Shown here in pieces: positions 24,831-34,541 of a DNA stretch of 64,000 nucleotides. This DNA comes from Nymphaea colorata (taxonomy: Eukaryota; Streptophyta; Magnoliopsida; Nymphaeales; Nymphaeaceae): assembly GCF_008831285.2 (NCBI RefSeq), contig NC_045138.2, positions 19,005,934 through 19,069,933 on the forward strand, in the 5' to 3' direction. Position 1 is the first letter of the stretch. Every line of letters begins with the position of its first letter. Below the pieces are notes generated by a model, which saw only the letters and a program-made list of their open reading frames with translations, made no database searches and was not told the DNA's origin. Both the position numbers and the translations under genes were made by a program.

Positions 24831-24854
24831 TTATATATATATATATATATATAA
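24831..24854. repeat. (TA)n tract with short palindromic arms
   Basis: The TA run is bounded by CATTA and TAATG, giving a short palindrome like the one at 2562-2604. Confidence 0.85.
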
Positions 24855-25143
24855 TGTGACCATTCGTTTACATGCATGAACGACATTTCAACTAAATGAT
24901 TGAATTGCTCAAGTTAGATAAGGGTGGCAAAAAAATTGTGTGTATTGATGTGACCCGTAGAGCATCTGGAATGAATGGCTGAAAGCAAAACTCAAGACTT
25001 GCTTCTTCGGCAGGACCAGCACCCCGCTGCCGCAGATGAACATTATTCAAAGGGACCGTTCGAAGTGCCTGCCATACAAAAATGCACTACGGTTACCGGC
25101 TCCAACTCATAGCTATCGCCATGGAACCACTATTAGTTTTTGT

Positions 25144-25145
<2 letters not shown>

Positions 25146-25183
<38 letters not shown>
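25146..25183. repeat. (TA)n microsatellite and nearby duplicated word
   Basis: The TA run is followed by TATACTTTTTTCTTTGATTC, which reappears about 86 bp downstream (near 25267), indicating a local duplication. Confidence 0.85.
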
Positions 25184-25184
<1 letters not shown>

Positions 25185-25918
25185 CTTTTTTCTTTGATTC
25201 CTTTTATGATAAGAGTGTCCAACTTTAAGAAGACAAGACAATAAAAGGCTATGACAGAATAGAATATTATACTTTTTTCTTTGATTCCTTCTTAGTGTTT
25301 ATTTTCTCTCTTTCTTTCTCATTTTTTCACCCTTTCCAGATGTATGACAAAAGATGTTTATCAATTTAATGTATGGAATTGAAGACGTATCTAATAGACA
25401 TCATATGCAGTTGTATGTTTAAATTATGAACTGAATGAAATGGAGCAAAGCACTCCCAATCCCAAACTGAAGTAGGCATGGATACAAACACCAGCCATTG
25501 GGCACAGCATGGTAGAGTAAACCTCTAACTGAGCTCAGTGGAGCAACGATTTTGCAACGTCTACCAAGTAGGACACAAAGCTGCTGGTTGAACCACTAAT
25601 GTGTGACAACAAACCCAACTGGGTCATGCAGTTTATGCAGACCTTGCTTCATAGAACCTTCCATTTTTTGTTAAATGATCATTTTATTATTGGGCAATCG
25701 TGTATCTTCTTACTTTCTGTTTTTAAGAAACCATTCTTTATGTGAGAGATTTAGGCTTACTGCCTCTACTCCAGCATCTAAAACCTGGTTGGATCTCAGA
25801 TGTGAGGTTCTTGCTTCTTAGTGTGGATCTTGAATCCACAATGAAAGTAAGTCTCACAAAGTGTGAACTTTATATCAGCATCACAATCTGAGACCCATGG
25901 TGATCAGATCTACATTTA

Positions 25919-26120
25919 GGCCGTGTTTGTTTACCGTGGAGCTGTGGATTTGAGGTCTGACTCCTCCCCTCCGGATCTTAAATCCATACCTATTAACAAG
26001 TAGAATGATGATCGATCGAGAGATCCATGCTGCGGCAAGAAGCTGGTTCCACTCTTTGTTTAAGCATTGGATTTCAAACAAAATGGATTTGATCATATTC
26101 AAGAGGAAACAAACATAGTC
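25919..26120. mobile_element. Tourist-like MITE, 202 bp, TTA target duplication
   Basis: The left end GGCCGTGTTTGTTTACC and the reverse complement of the right end (GACTATGTTTGTTTCC) form imperfect terminal inverted repeats. Both are flanked by TTA (25916-25918 and 26121-26123). A 3-bp TTA/TAA duplication with G-rich TIRs containing TGTTTG is the hallmark of PIF/Harbinger-derived Tourist MITEs. No ORF of note lies inside. Confidence 0.7.
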
Positions 26121-27333
26121 TTATGTTTGAACATTAAATTTTGCACCGCATGAGGTATAATTATCAATTGGGTATAGTTTCAAAGCTAGTTGGACTTCTC
26201 TCGTGGCAATATATTCGGAGGGCATTTGATAGCATCGGATTTGAGATACGGAAGATTTGAGAACAGTGGATTTAATACCGAACCCCCCCTCCATCTGATC
26301 TTAAATCCGACATTTTCTCAATGCAAAGAAACAAACCAAGTATCTTAAGTTTCGATCTTGCTTACTGTGTTGAACCATGAAAATTTTCATGGAAGTTTTA
26401 CGATATCAAGAAAAACTTGTCATGTCAAATCCACATCAGATTCATAATGCCAAATCCGGAGTAATCAAATGCCCTGGCGGTGAGATGAAACAAGATTGGA
26501 ATGAATGTAGAAAAGAAACAAGATCCTCAAACTGCACGCAGCTCATTTGCAACCCTTGGTCTGCCCATAGTCACCGGCTAATTCTAGTTCAGTGAATTCG
26601 TGGGAGAATTCCAACGCAAGTTATTAATTTGCAAGAAACTTTTGGAAAAAAAGAAAGAAAGATTTCTGAAAACCTCTTTCCCATTGTTCAGAAAATCAGA
26701 AACTCATATTGGTGTATCAAGTATTGGTATTAAATGGAAATCATGTCAAAATGGGCCGCTCGTCCCCTTCGCATGGATCTGACCTCAATGCATGTACTCA
26801 TATTGGCGCTAAATGCGACCAATCCGTCCATTTAACCTTTAAAGTGAAACAAGTGGCAACCTGATCCTCATTCACTGCATGGTATCGTCTTCTCGCTCGT
26901 GACTTCTCAAGATTAAGCTTCCATGGATGAACCTAACTTGAGCTGAGAAGGATAGACACTACCTCCTTCGTCATAGTAGCAGCATGGTGAGACCCTGCCC
27001 ACATGGTTCAATGTAGCAATTTAAAAAAAAAAAAAAAAAATGGTTGAAGAGCACTAATTTAAAAAAAAAAAACTAATTTTTTTAATTAAAAAGCAATGAG
27101 CAAATGAATGAGGACACCAACATAGGAATTGAGAAATTTATCTAAATCTTATAGGGCAACAGCTTACACACAAGCCCACATGTTACTCAGCCGCTAGAGA
27201 AAACTCAAGCTTAACCTTCTAGGGGCTAGGCAGAGTCCGCTAGAATACCTCCACAGTTCCAAACTACAAAGGATCGAAGCTTTTCGGGTCTCATGTTAGA
27301 ATCCAACTGTGTCTGCCCAAGGAGTGTAGTACT

Positions 27334-27709
27334 AGGGATGTTCAACTCGTTTTGTAAGTTAAACGAGTCGAGTTCAAGCTTCACTGATAACTTGAGTTTG
27401 TAAACGAGTCAAGTTCAAGTTGAATGAACTTGACTGGATAAAACTTAATTAAACTTGTTTGACACTAATACCTTATTTTTTTAATCTCAAAAGCTTAAAA
27501 GGACTTAAATAAAAAATTTAAGCATAATATATATATTAAGGGACACGAGCATAAACAAGTCGAACTCGAGCTCAGACTCAATTAAGCGAGTCAAGCTTGA
27601 GCTCCCCTCATAAAGCTTGAGTCGAGCTCGAGGCCAGGCCATATGTGACTCACAGGAGTCGAGTTCGAGCTCGCCGAGCTCAAGCTTGGCTCGCTCATTG
27701 TACATCCCT
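27334..27709. mobile_element. CGAGCTCG-rich element, second copy
   Basis: It begins AGGGATGTTCAACTCG and ends with GAGCGAGCC-type words then CATTGTACATCCCT, so the ends are inverted repeats (AGGGATGT-CAA). The interior is rich in GAGTCGAGTTC and GAGCTCGAG words, like 1706-2118 and 29216-29581. There is no clear target duplication. Confidence 0.55.
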
Positions 27710-28353
27710 TACCTCTATACAACCCCTTTAATCATTCGAATGTCACTATTCCAATGCTCATGTCGGTTATGAAAAGCACAAAGCGTTTAAGGTCCAATGA
27801 GTGGCAAATGAATTTGATTAATGAGGCTACAGGGCGTCAATTGGTTTGCTACTGTTCTGATTTGCTCATTTTGATTGCAGATTTGGGGCTTTTTGTTTGG
27901 GCATTTAGACTTGAGATCCCTGAGTTCCCTTTCCTTTAGTGTGTTCACAACTATGTCCCATTTCCACTAGTTCTTGCCGGTTTCTAAGTTGAATATTTTG
28001 GCACCATGGATCAGTAGCAAGTTCATTTTCTCGCACTCTTTCTTACACGGTGTCGTTCCATGTAGCGGTTGGTGGAGATTTGGGAAGCTTGTGGTTTTGT
28101 TGGGGTCTGGATTAAAAAGTTTTGAGTTTCAGTTTTCTAGATTGAAGAATCTGGTGACTAAATATGCTTACTGTTTATCTTTCTGCCAAACATGCTTAAA
28201 TAGTTTGTTGGTGATATTCAATTTTAAGCATGCAGAATGCTTAATCGTTTCCGATAAGCAGGTGTATTTCATCCTATTGTTCAACTGAGAACCGAAGCCC
28301 AGCCTTTCCTCCATGCCCCGAAGGGACTAAACTTGTTTTCATTGCATCGGGAT

Positions 28354-28530
28354 CAGGGGCAGAGCCAGGATTTTTTTCAGGAACGAGCCAAACGGTTAAT
28401 CAAACTTATTCGGGTAGGGCCAAACTAAATCTGAATATAAAAAATACATTATCCAACAAAAAAAAATCGATTTTTGTAATGTAATTTTTTTTTCAAGTAG
28501 TTGGGGTGGCCTAGGCAGGCCCCCTCCCTG
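28354..28530. mobile_element. 177-bp non-autonomous hAT element
   Basis: It begins CAGGGGCAGAGCCAGGATTT, which matches the very common plant hAT end CAGGGGCGGAGCCAGGATTT. It ends GGCCCCCTCCCTG, an imperfect inverted repeat of that start. The flanks ATCGGGAT (28346-28353) and CTCGGGAT (28531-28538) agree at 7 of 8 bases, fitting an 8-bp hAT duplication. It is too short to code for a transposase. Confidence 0.75.
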
Positions 28531-28535
28531 CTCGG

Positions 28536-28583
28536 GATGATGCCTCTGCTATGTTTCAGCATGATGTCTCTGCTATGTTTCAG
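28536..28583. repeat. Tandem duplication, about 24-bp unit
   Basis: The motif GATG(C/T)CTCTGCTATGTTTC followed by AGC(A/T)T occurs twice in a row beside the right target site of the hAT element. Confidence 0.8.
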
Positions 28584-28937
28584 CTTGCATATTAGTGTTC
28601 TGCCTTTTGTATTATAGAAAATCAAAAAGAAGATTGGCCGCCTAGAACCCACCCCATCAAGTATGACTGAATACTCAATCGAATATGCTAAATGCATATT
28701 TTTTTAGCAAAACTTGCTTTAAGTATGTTTTGGGTGTAGGAGGCTGATTATTGGTATTGCTCGATGCAACTTTTAGTTTACTTTCAAGAGATATTAAGTA
28801 TGTCGGATATGGAAACTTAATAATCCACTCGTATTTCTACAGTTCTTTAGAAAATTAGGTAGTTGTAGTGGATGATCACGGAATCCTGTCCGTATCAGTT
28901 GTGTGCAACTGATCTTTCATTTTACTCAGAACTAGAA

Positions 28938-29032
28938 ATTATAATGCATTGAAAATGATTAAGCCTTATGACATGGTAAATAAACTGAATATTATAATGT
29001 ATTGAAAATGATTAAAACTTATGACATGGTAA
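28938..29032. repeat. Local duplication, 42-bp unit at 53-bp period
   Basis: 28938-28979 and 28991-29032 both read ATTATAATG(C/T)ATTGAAAATG...CTTATGACATGGTAA, with three differences. Confidence 0.9.
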
Positions 29033-29215
29033 GTACGACAGTGTACTAATTGCATCTTGTACTTAGGCTTAAACAGGGGGCTAATGCGCTTGGGGAATCA
29101 AAACATTGTTTACAACTTATTTATTTCATCATAGCTTATGCTTCACCATTTATATATTTTATCATGGCTTGTGCTTCCTTTACAAGTAATGCCCAAAAGA
29201 AGTGGATAATGTTAT

Positions 29216-29581
29216 GTAGGGCTGCACAACGAATCGAGCTCGAGTCAAACTCGATTCATTTATAAATGAGTCGAGCATGAGTTCAAATGTATGTTTGAAA
29301 TGTTAAATGAGCCGGGCTTGAGTTGTAAGAGCTCGACTCGGCTCCACTACATAATAAATGTTAAAGTATAATGAGAAAATAATTAAATGAGTAGCATAAA
29401 CTAGTTAAGTGAGTTGACGAATTAAAAGAAATGAGACATGTTTAACATATACAAGTTAAGCAAGTTAAGTTGGAGCTCAACTTGAGTTTTTTGTCGAGTT
29501 CGAGCTCCACTTTTCTGAGTCAAGTCAAAGTCACGCTCGAACTGATCCAACTCGAGCTCTACTCGACTCATGTGTAGCCCT
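29216..29581. mobile_element. 366-bp CGAGCTCG-rich element with 8-bp TSD
   Basis: The element begins GTAGGGCTGCACAACG and ends CATGTGTAGCCCT, so AGGGCT(G/A)CACA forms the terminal inverted repeat. AATGTTAT flanks it on both sides (29208-29215 and 29582-29589). The duplication size fits hAT-type insertion. The interior is non-coding and dense in GAGCTCGAGTC-like words. It is the best-preserved of three related copies here. Confidence 0.72.
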
Positions 29582-31306
29582 AATGTTATATAGAAAATGA
29601 CCCTACAGTAAAAGTGCCAATATGTTGATGCTTTGCCTACAATCGTTCAAAATTTTGAAAATTAAAAAAATAACAAAACGAAACCAAAAAAAAAAAACCT
29701 GCTCTATCACCTAACGTATATTATCATGTTATATATTTTGCAAGGTTAGGCACCATATATGCTCATCGTACTCCAGGGAAGCCTTTTTCATTTTTTATCT
29801 ATTTGGGCAAATGTGACTACACCATATTATTCCCCATTATGAGAACTCTTAGTAAGAACGGAACAAACTTACTACCTTACATCATCTCTTCCGCTGTTTA
29901 TTCCACTGTTTCCAAAATTCTCATGCTTGTAACCTGTCATATAGATACACGGTTCTTGTCTATTTATTTAAGAGAGAAGATAAAGGATAAGTGAGACCAG
30001 CGAAAAGTTTGCAATTATTAATCTTTTATTTTTACATACTTTGTTATTTTATTTTTAGTGCATAGTATGCATATTTTAATTTATGTTTTTTAAAAACAAT
30101 ATTTATTTTAATTTCGAAGTATTTTTTCGTTTACTATACCAACGCCCTTCTGTCAAAAATTTTTGACACGACTAATGGTTGCCTCAGCACTTCATTTTCC
30201 AATGGACATGAAAAAAAAATGTTAAAAATTCAAGCTAGGTTTAGCTAAGCATGACATCTAAGGGGTTGACTAAAAGCAGGTATTGCCTTAGCTGTTTCAT
30301 GAATTTATCGTAATCTTCAGCACAGATTTTCAAAACACTACTCAATAGATTAATGAAATGCCTAAAGAAAGATGCTCTCCGTTGTATGGAGCGCCAATTA
30401 TGCGAATTCAACATGCGGTGCGGAAGACATTTTGTTTTTTGACATTCGTAAGAAAATATATCTAACAACCTCCGAGAGTAATGGCCCCAACAGCCAGAAA
30501 ATAACTCTTTGGGTTTGGAACCCCCAAAAGTACCTCATTTTTACTCGAATCAGAATCCGGTTTTTCTCAGAAAAAAAAAGACACCATCAGCATATTCCTT
30601 CACCACCTAATGGCACCTTTGCTAAGAAAACGAATAATAGAAAGTGCTCGGAGAACGCGTCGGGCAACAGCTGTGTAACATGCCTTGCAATATGCTTTCG
30701 AGAGTACTGCGGCAGGCGACCGTAGACCCCTTTTAGTCTACACCCATAACGTGGTTTCAACTAAATGAAACCTAAAACTCCAGCTTACCAACTCAACTAA
30801 AGGTTTTGAGCGTAAAGCTCGGTCTAAATGACTGCAAAAAACAAGAAGACCGGGTAAGGAATACATCTATATCTAAAGCGGAAGGGAACAGCTTTCATTG
30901 ACATTAAATAAAAAACAGAAAAGAGAGAGAAAATACAACTGCTCCACTGGAATCACCAACTCAAGCGATTGGTCCCAGTTGTTTATAGTGTCTTTCGTAC
31001 CTGGTTTCGCAATAAATCACTTTTATACAAAAACTTGGCTTGATGGTCAAACCACGTACCAAAAGGGCATGATGATTGCCTAACTTTAATTTTGGATCCC
31101 AAGACAAGACGAGGAGCTATGAAAAGCAAGCATCGCAAGTTATCTGCCAGACAAGACATTTTTTTCTTCCCAGGCTTTTTCTAATTGCAAAAAATCATAA
31201 TGATAGGAGCTCAAAAGAGGCGTAAAGCTTTCAAATAACCAAACGTCGTATTAACGCAATCTAAAGGATAACAACAAAAGCGGATCAATCTCTACATTAA
31301 GCCTAT

Positions 31307-31567
31307 TTAAAAGAAAATTTCAACATAAGTTCTTGAACATTCCACCGAACCACGAACACCAAGAAAAAGATCAACCATAATCCTACCTCCTTTTTCCATT
31401 CTTTCTAATATTTGCCTCAACGAGCTACTGATCCTACGCTCCCTAGCTATACGAGAAATTAGAACAAGCGCAGGCAAATTCTTAGCAAACAACTGCAAGC
31501 ATGCTTCCGAAGCGCAGAAGAGCCGCGGCGTTCGGTCAGGGAAGATTGATTGACTGAGTCCCCAATT
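31307..31567 (-). other. Unrecognised 86-codon open frame
   Basis: The frame is open from 31567 to the stop at 31307 and has no obvious start. Residues such as RLFCASEACLQLFAKNLPAL and SRIARERRISSSLRQILERM give an amphipathic, protein-like composition. A possible acceptor (AAACAG) lies just upstream on the same strand. I do not recognise a family. It could be a gene remnant, an exon of an unseen gene, or chance, and it lies downstream of the PNRC-motif gene. Confidence 0.2.
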
Positions 31568-31724
31568 TCAGAATCTGTTTCATTACAAAAGCAAAATGAG
31601 GAATCTGATCATTGCAGGTGTGTGTGTGTGTGAATGTATTTATATATAAAAAGATAAAACTGAAAGAAAAGACCTGTAAGTGAAGAAATTACCTCATCAG
31701 AAAATGGAGCTTCAGGCTGCATGC

Positions 31725-32035
31725 GGCATCTAACCACGTAACACTACTAGATCAAACAAACCTTTCGACAGCCGCTACACCTAGACAGGAGACAGAAATC
31801 TACACAGAACAAGAAAAAGAGACGATGCAAAGGTCATGGCGCAATGCATGTCAAAAGCACGCAGAGCCGTTCTGGTGGGCATCTAACCACGTAAAGTCTA
31901 CCCGAGTCCAACTAACAATTCGACAGCCATTACACCTAAAAAGGAAATCGAGAGACCTCGACAGATCAAGTGTGAAAGGAAGGAGATGATGCAAAGGTCA
32001 TGAAGCATGTCAAAGTAGGCAGAGCCGCTCCCAGC
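31725..32035. repeat. Diverged tandem duplication, about 155-bp unit
   Basis: 31725-31877 and 31878-32035 share the series GGCATCTAACCACGTAA, TTCGACAGCC, TACACCTA, GATGCAAAGGTCATG and GCAGAGCCG(T/C)TC in the same order, with substitutions and small indels. It lies in the 3' flank of the PNRC-motif gene. Confidence 0.85.
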
Positions 32036-32603
32036 TTCCCCTTCCAAAAATGCGGGAAAGCGTAGGAAAGACATGCTGCTACTAAATGCCTCTGATAGAG
32101 AACAACGAAGAAGAAGCTTGGGTATGCGATAGAATAAGTTTGGTAAAGCATTCCCAAGCGTAGATGGTTGAAGCTTGGGAAGCAGAATGAAGCCAAGAGG
32201 GAGGAAAAAAGAAAACGCTTATAGTTGCTAGTGGAAAGAAAGACTAGAGACAGAAGAAGACGAAGAAACAAGTCAAGCCAAGCAAAGGGACGAGATATAC
32301 AGAAACTTCAGTAATCTACTTGAAAAGTCAAGTAAAATTAGCAACGGAACTAGAAGACAGTATCTACTAATACATGACCTGATATTTCACTATCTTACTC
32401 TTCAGACAACCTAGAACAAATTAGCAAAACAAGGAACCGTAATACTAAAGTTTGGCTTGAACTAGGTAACCCAACTAAAAGCCACTAATTGAAATTCATT
32501 ATTCCCACCTATGTACATCCTAAAGACAACAACAACAAGGAAGAATCTACTCATGTCACTAGGTGGAGCTTATTTACAGAACTAATGGAATTCCCCTCAT
32601 GAT

Positions 32604-33224
32604 TTAGTTATCCTGAAGATCAAGATGGAGAATACGCCTCAAATCTTTGGTTGCAGAAGCAGCATCCAGAGAAAAGGCACGACCGGACGATGAAAAATGA
32701 GGATCTCTAGAAGGGGAAGGAGGGGCAGATTTCACGACGGGTGCCCTTGAGAATTCACGTTCCGGACCAGGTAACTCCAGAGAGACACTGCGTTTCTGCC
32801 GAAGTGAAAACTTTGGTATGGGAAGTGAACTTGGAGGCGGAGAGTTAGAGTATGTTGGACCAGCCCAGCGCTCTGAACGTGGCGAAGCAGAGAAAAAGTC
32901 AGTCCCTCCGAGGGCAAAAGAAAGATCATCGATGCCATGCTTGTTTTTACATGCGATTGGAATCGGGCTGCTACGCCTACTGCCTTTGATTTTTTTGTTC
33001 TTGGATGATCTATCAGTTCCACGAGAACGCGTAGACTGGTGGGACGTTTCCGTTGCACCATATCTGACCTGATCTGTACCATAATAACCACCACTTGTGA
33101 AAGCGAATGGAGGAGGGAAAATGCCCGTTCTTGACTGCGAACTTCGGCAATTTACAGGATTCTGGTTATGTGTCTCCTGCTGACGGACATATTGTTGCTG
33201 ATCTAAGAGAACAAGAGTTTCCAT
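32604..33224 (-). CDS. Plant PNRC-motif protein (206 aa)
   Basis: Single coding exon. It begins METLV, as in related plant proteins, and holds the family signature WAGPTYSNSPPPSSLPIPKF (120-139). This is followed by RQKRSVSLELP (142-152), KSAPPSPSRDP (165-175) and a C-terminal ATKDLRRILHLDL (191-203). In animals the short proline-rich PNRC motif lets PNRC2 bind decapping and NMD factors and nuclear receptors. A role of the plant proteins in mRNA turnover is only an inference. The protein is otherwise low-complexity and probably disordered, with a basic patch (75-84) that could be a nuclear signal. A predicted leader intron (33243-34432) and a uORF lie upstream. Confidence 0.9.
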   Translation of the reverse strand: METLVLLDQQQYVRQQETHNQNPVNCRSSQSRTGIFPPPFAFTSGGYYGTDQVRYGATETSHQSTRSRGTDRSSKNKKIKGSRRSSPIPIACKNKHGIDDLSFALGGTDFFSASPRSERWAGPTYSNSPPPSSLPIPKFSLRQKRSVSLELPGPEREFSRAPVVKSAPPSPSRDPHFSSSGRAFSLDAASATKDLRRILHLDLQDN

Positions 33225-33237
33225 TGACGCAAACGCT

Positions 33238-34541
33238 TCAAGCTTGCAAATACACGATCTGAATTAAATTAAATATCTGTGCCTTCGCAAGGAAAATCTA
33301 TGCAACACTGGTCATCTGAGTTAAAGCACCCAATTGCAAGAATTGCAACCCGAAACGAGGGATGCGGATAAAAAGCTGACTTCTCTGACTAGCTTACAAG
33401 TCTGAAGACCCTGAACCCATCCGATCCCCTTTTTAGTCTGGGTCTGCTGAACAACACGTAGATTTTCATGTGCCAAAAACGCTTTGCAACTTCGGAGAAA
33501 ACCCTCAAAGCGAGTCCGTTACCTTGGACAGAAGAAGCCCGTCGAACACGATATTTTCTCTGCAGTAATATGAAAAGTGAAACGGGTCATTCTGTCACTA
33601 TACAAGGGGGAGGAGGTTAGAGAGACAAAGAGACGTTCCACCACAAAGGCTAAAAATTAGTGCGACCTAAATGGCCCATAAAGAGTGATGACGAACACGA
33701 TCGCAGAAACCAAATCATGATAACATTTTCTTCAATAAAGCACCCTCCACCAAAAGACTAGTTTTTTTTTCCTAAGAAAAAAGAAAGAAAATAGCATTTG
33801 CAGTTAAGAAAGCATCAGAATAAGTTGATTACAACAAACTCTTCAACGAACATGCCATGATATAAACGGAGCAGCGTAGCCGAAGAATGATATCACCAAA
33901 TAATCAACAAAAAAATATTTTTCGCTGACGATCTTGGAAAAAAATATAAGTACTGGTCTAGAGACTCAATATAGTGATACAGACACAAAAGATTGAACAA
34001 GCTAACTAAATAGGGAAAACTTTTGCTAAAAAGGAAGGATTAACCACAAAAAGGGGAAAAAGCGAGACTATTTCCGATTATTTCTCAATAAGCAGGCAAT
34101 ATTCTCCATAGTAGCCAAAAAAGAGTTTCGGAGACGCCTCAAGAGATAATAATTTCTGCAATCTTCCACAAATAGCGCAGAAATAAACCGCAAAGCGAGC
34201 TAAATTTTCACATACAAGTCTCTCAAAACTCCAAGCATCCGTTGGTCAAATACTAAGAAGTAAGAAATGCATCAAAACCGTTCACATCCAATCAACAAAC
34301 AAAATTCAGGTATTCTCAAAAAAGTTAGATCCAAAAAAACTATATTGTTCATGCTACACGAGAAGCCGACCACTGAATCCAGAAAAAAAAAAAGGATCCC
34401 TAAATCTTCACCACTCATGTTTAAACACTAACCTTTCGACTCAAACCTTCCAGATCTGCTCACAGAGAAACAATCCAACCCTCTACGCCCCTCTTTCTCT
34501 AGACCTTCCAGATCGATCTCCCAAAAACCTCCACCAATCAT
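33238..34541 (-). promoter_or_regulatory. Upstream ORF (37 codons) of the PNRC-motif gene
   Basis: The first ATG in the likely leader (34541) opens a frame of 36 codons plus one base up to the predicted donor at 34433. Joined to the acceptor exon, the next bases give GCT TGA, so the stop is created just after the junction. It lies 13 nt before the main ATG. If this is the real transcript, translation of the main frame needs leaky scanning or reinitiation, which is a plausible control point. Confidence 0.45.
33243..34432 (-). other. Predicted intron in the 5' leader of the PNRC-motif gene
   Basis: On the minus strand the donor GTCGAAAG/GTTAGTG (intron begins at 34432) and the acceptor TGTATTTGCAAG/CTTG (intron ends at 33243) bound about 1190 bp of AT-rich, stop-filled sequence. 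The sequence beyond the donor (34433 to about 34900) is pyrimidine-rich on the minus strand, as in plant leaders, and contains only one ATG, at 34541. Confidence 0.55.

Larger units (their letters stand above)
21065..32350. other. 3' flank and intergenic stretch without a provable gene
   Basis: The first few hundred bases are presumably the 3' UTR of the DUF1677 gene. The rest holds tandem duplications (21451-21536, 22096-22175, 28938-29032, 31725-32035), microsatellites (22530-22554, 24831-24854, 25146-25183), small transposons (25919-26120, 27334-27709, 28354-28530, 29216-29581) and degenerate repeats rich in GAATTTGAAT-like words (23430-23830). One uninterrupted 86-codon minus-strand frame (31307-31567) has a protein-like composition but is unrecognised. 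Confidence 0.6.

Noticed and set aside
30241..30468. 75-codon minus-strand ORF with helical-looking sequence
   Set aside because: I briefly considered a similarity to a telomerase or transposase segment, but no diagnostic motif could be aligned.
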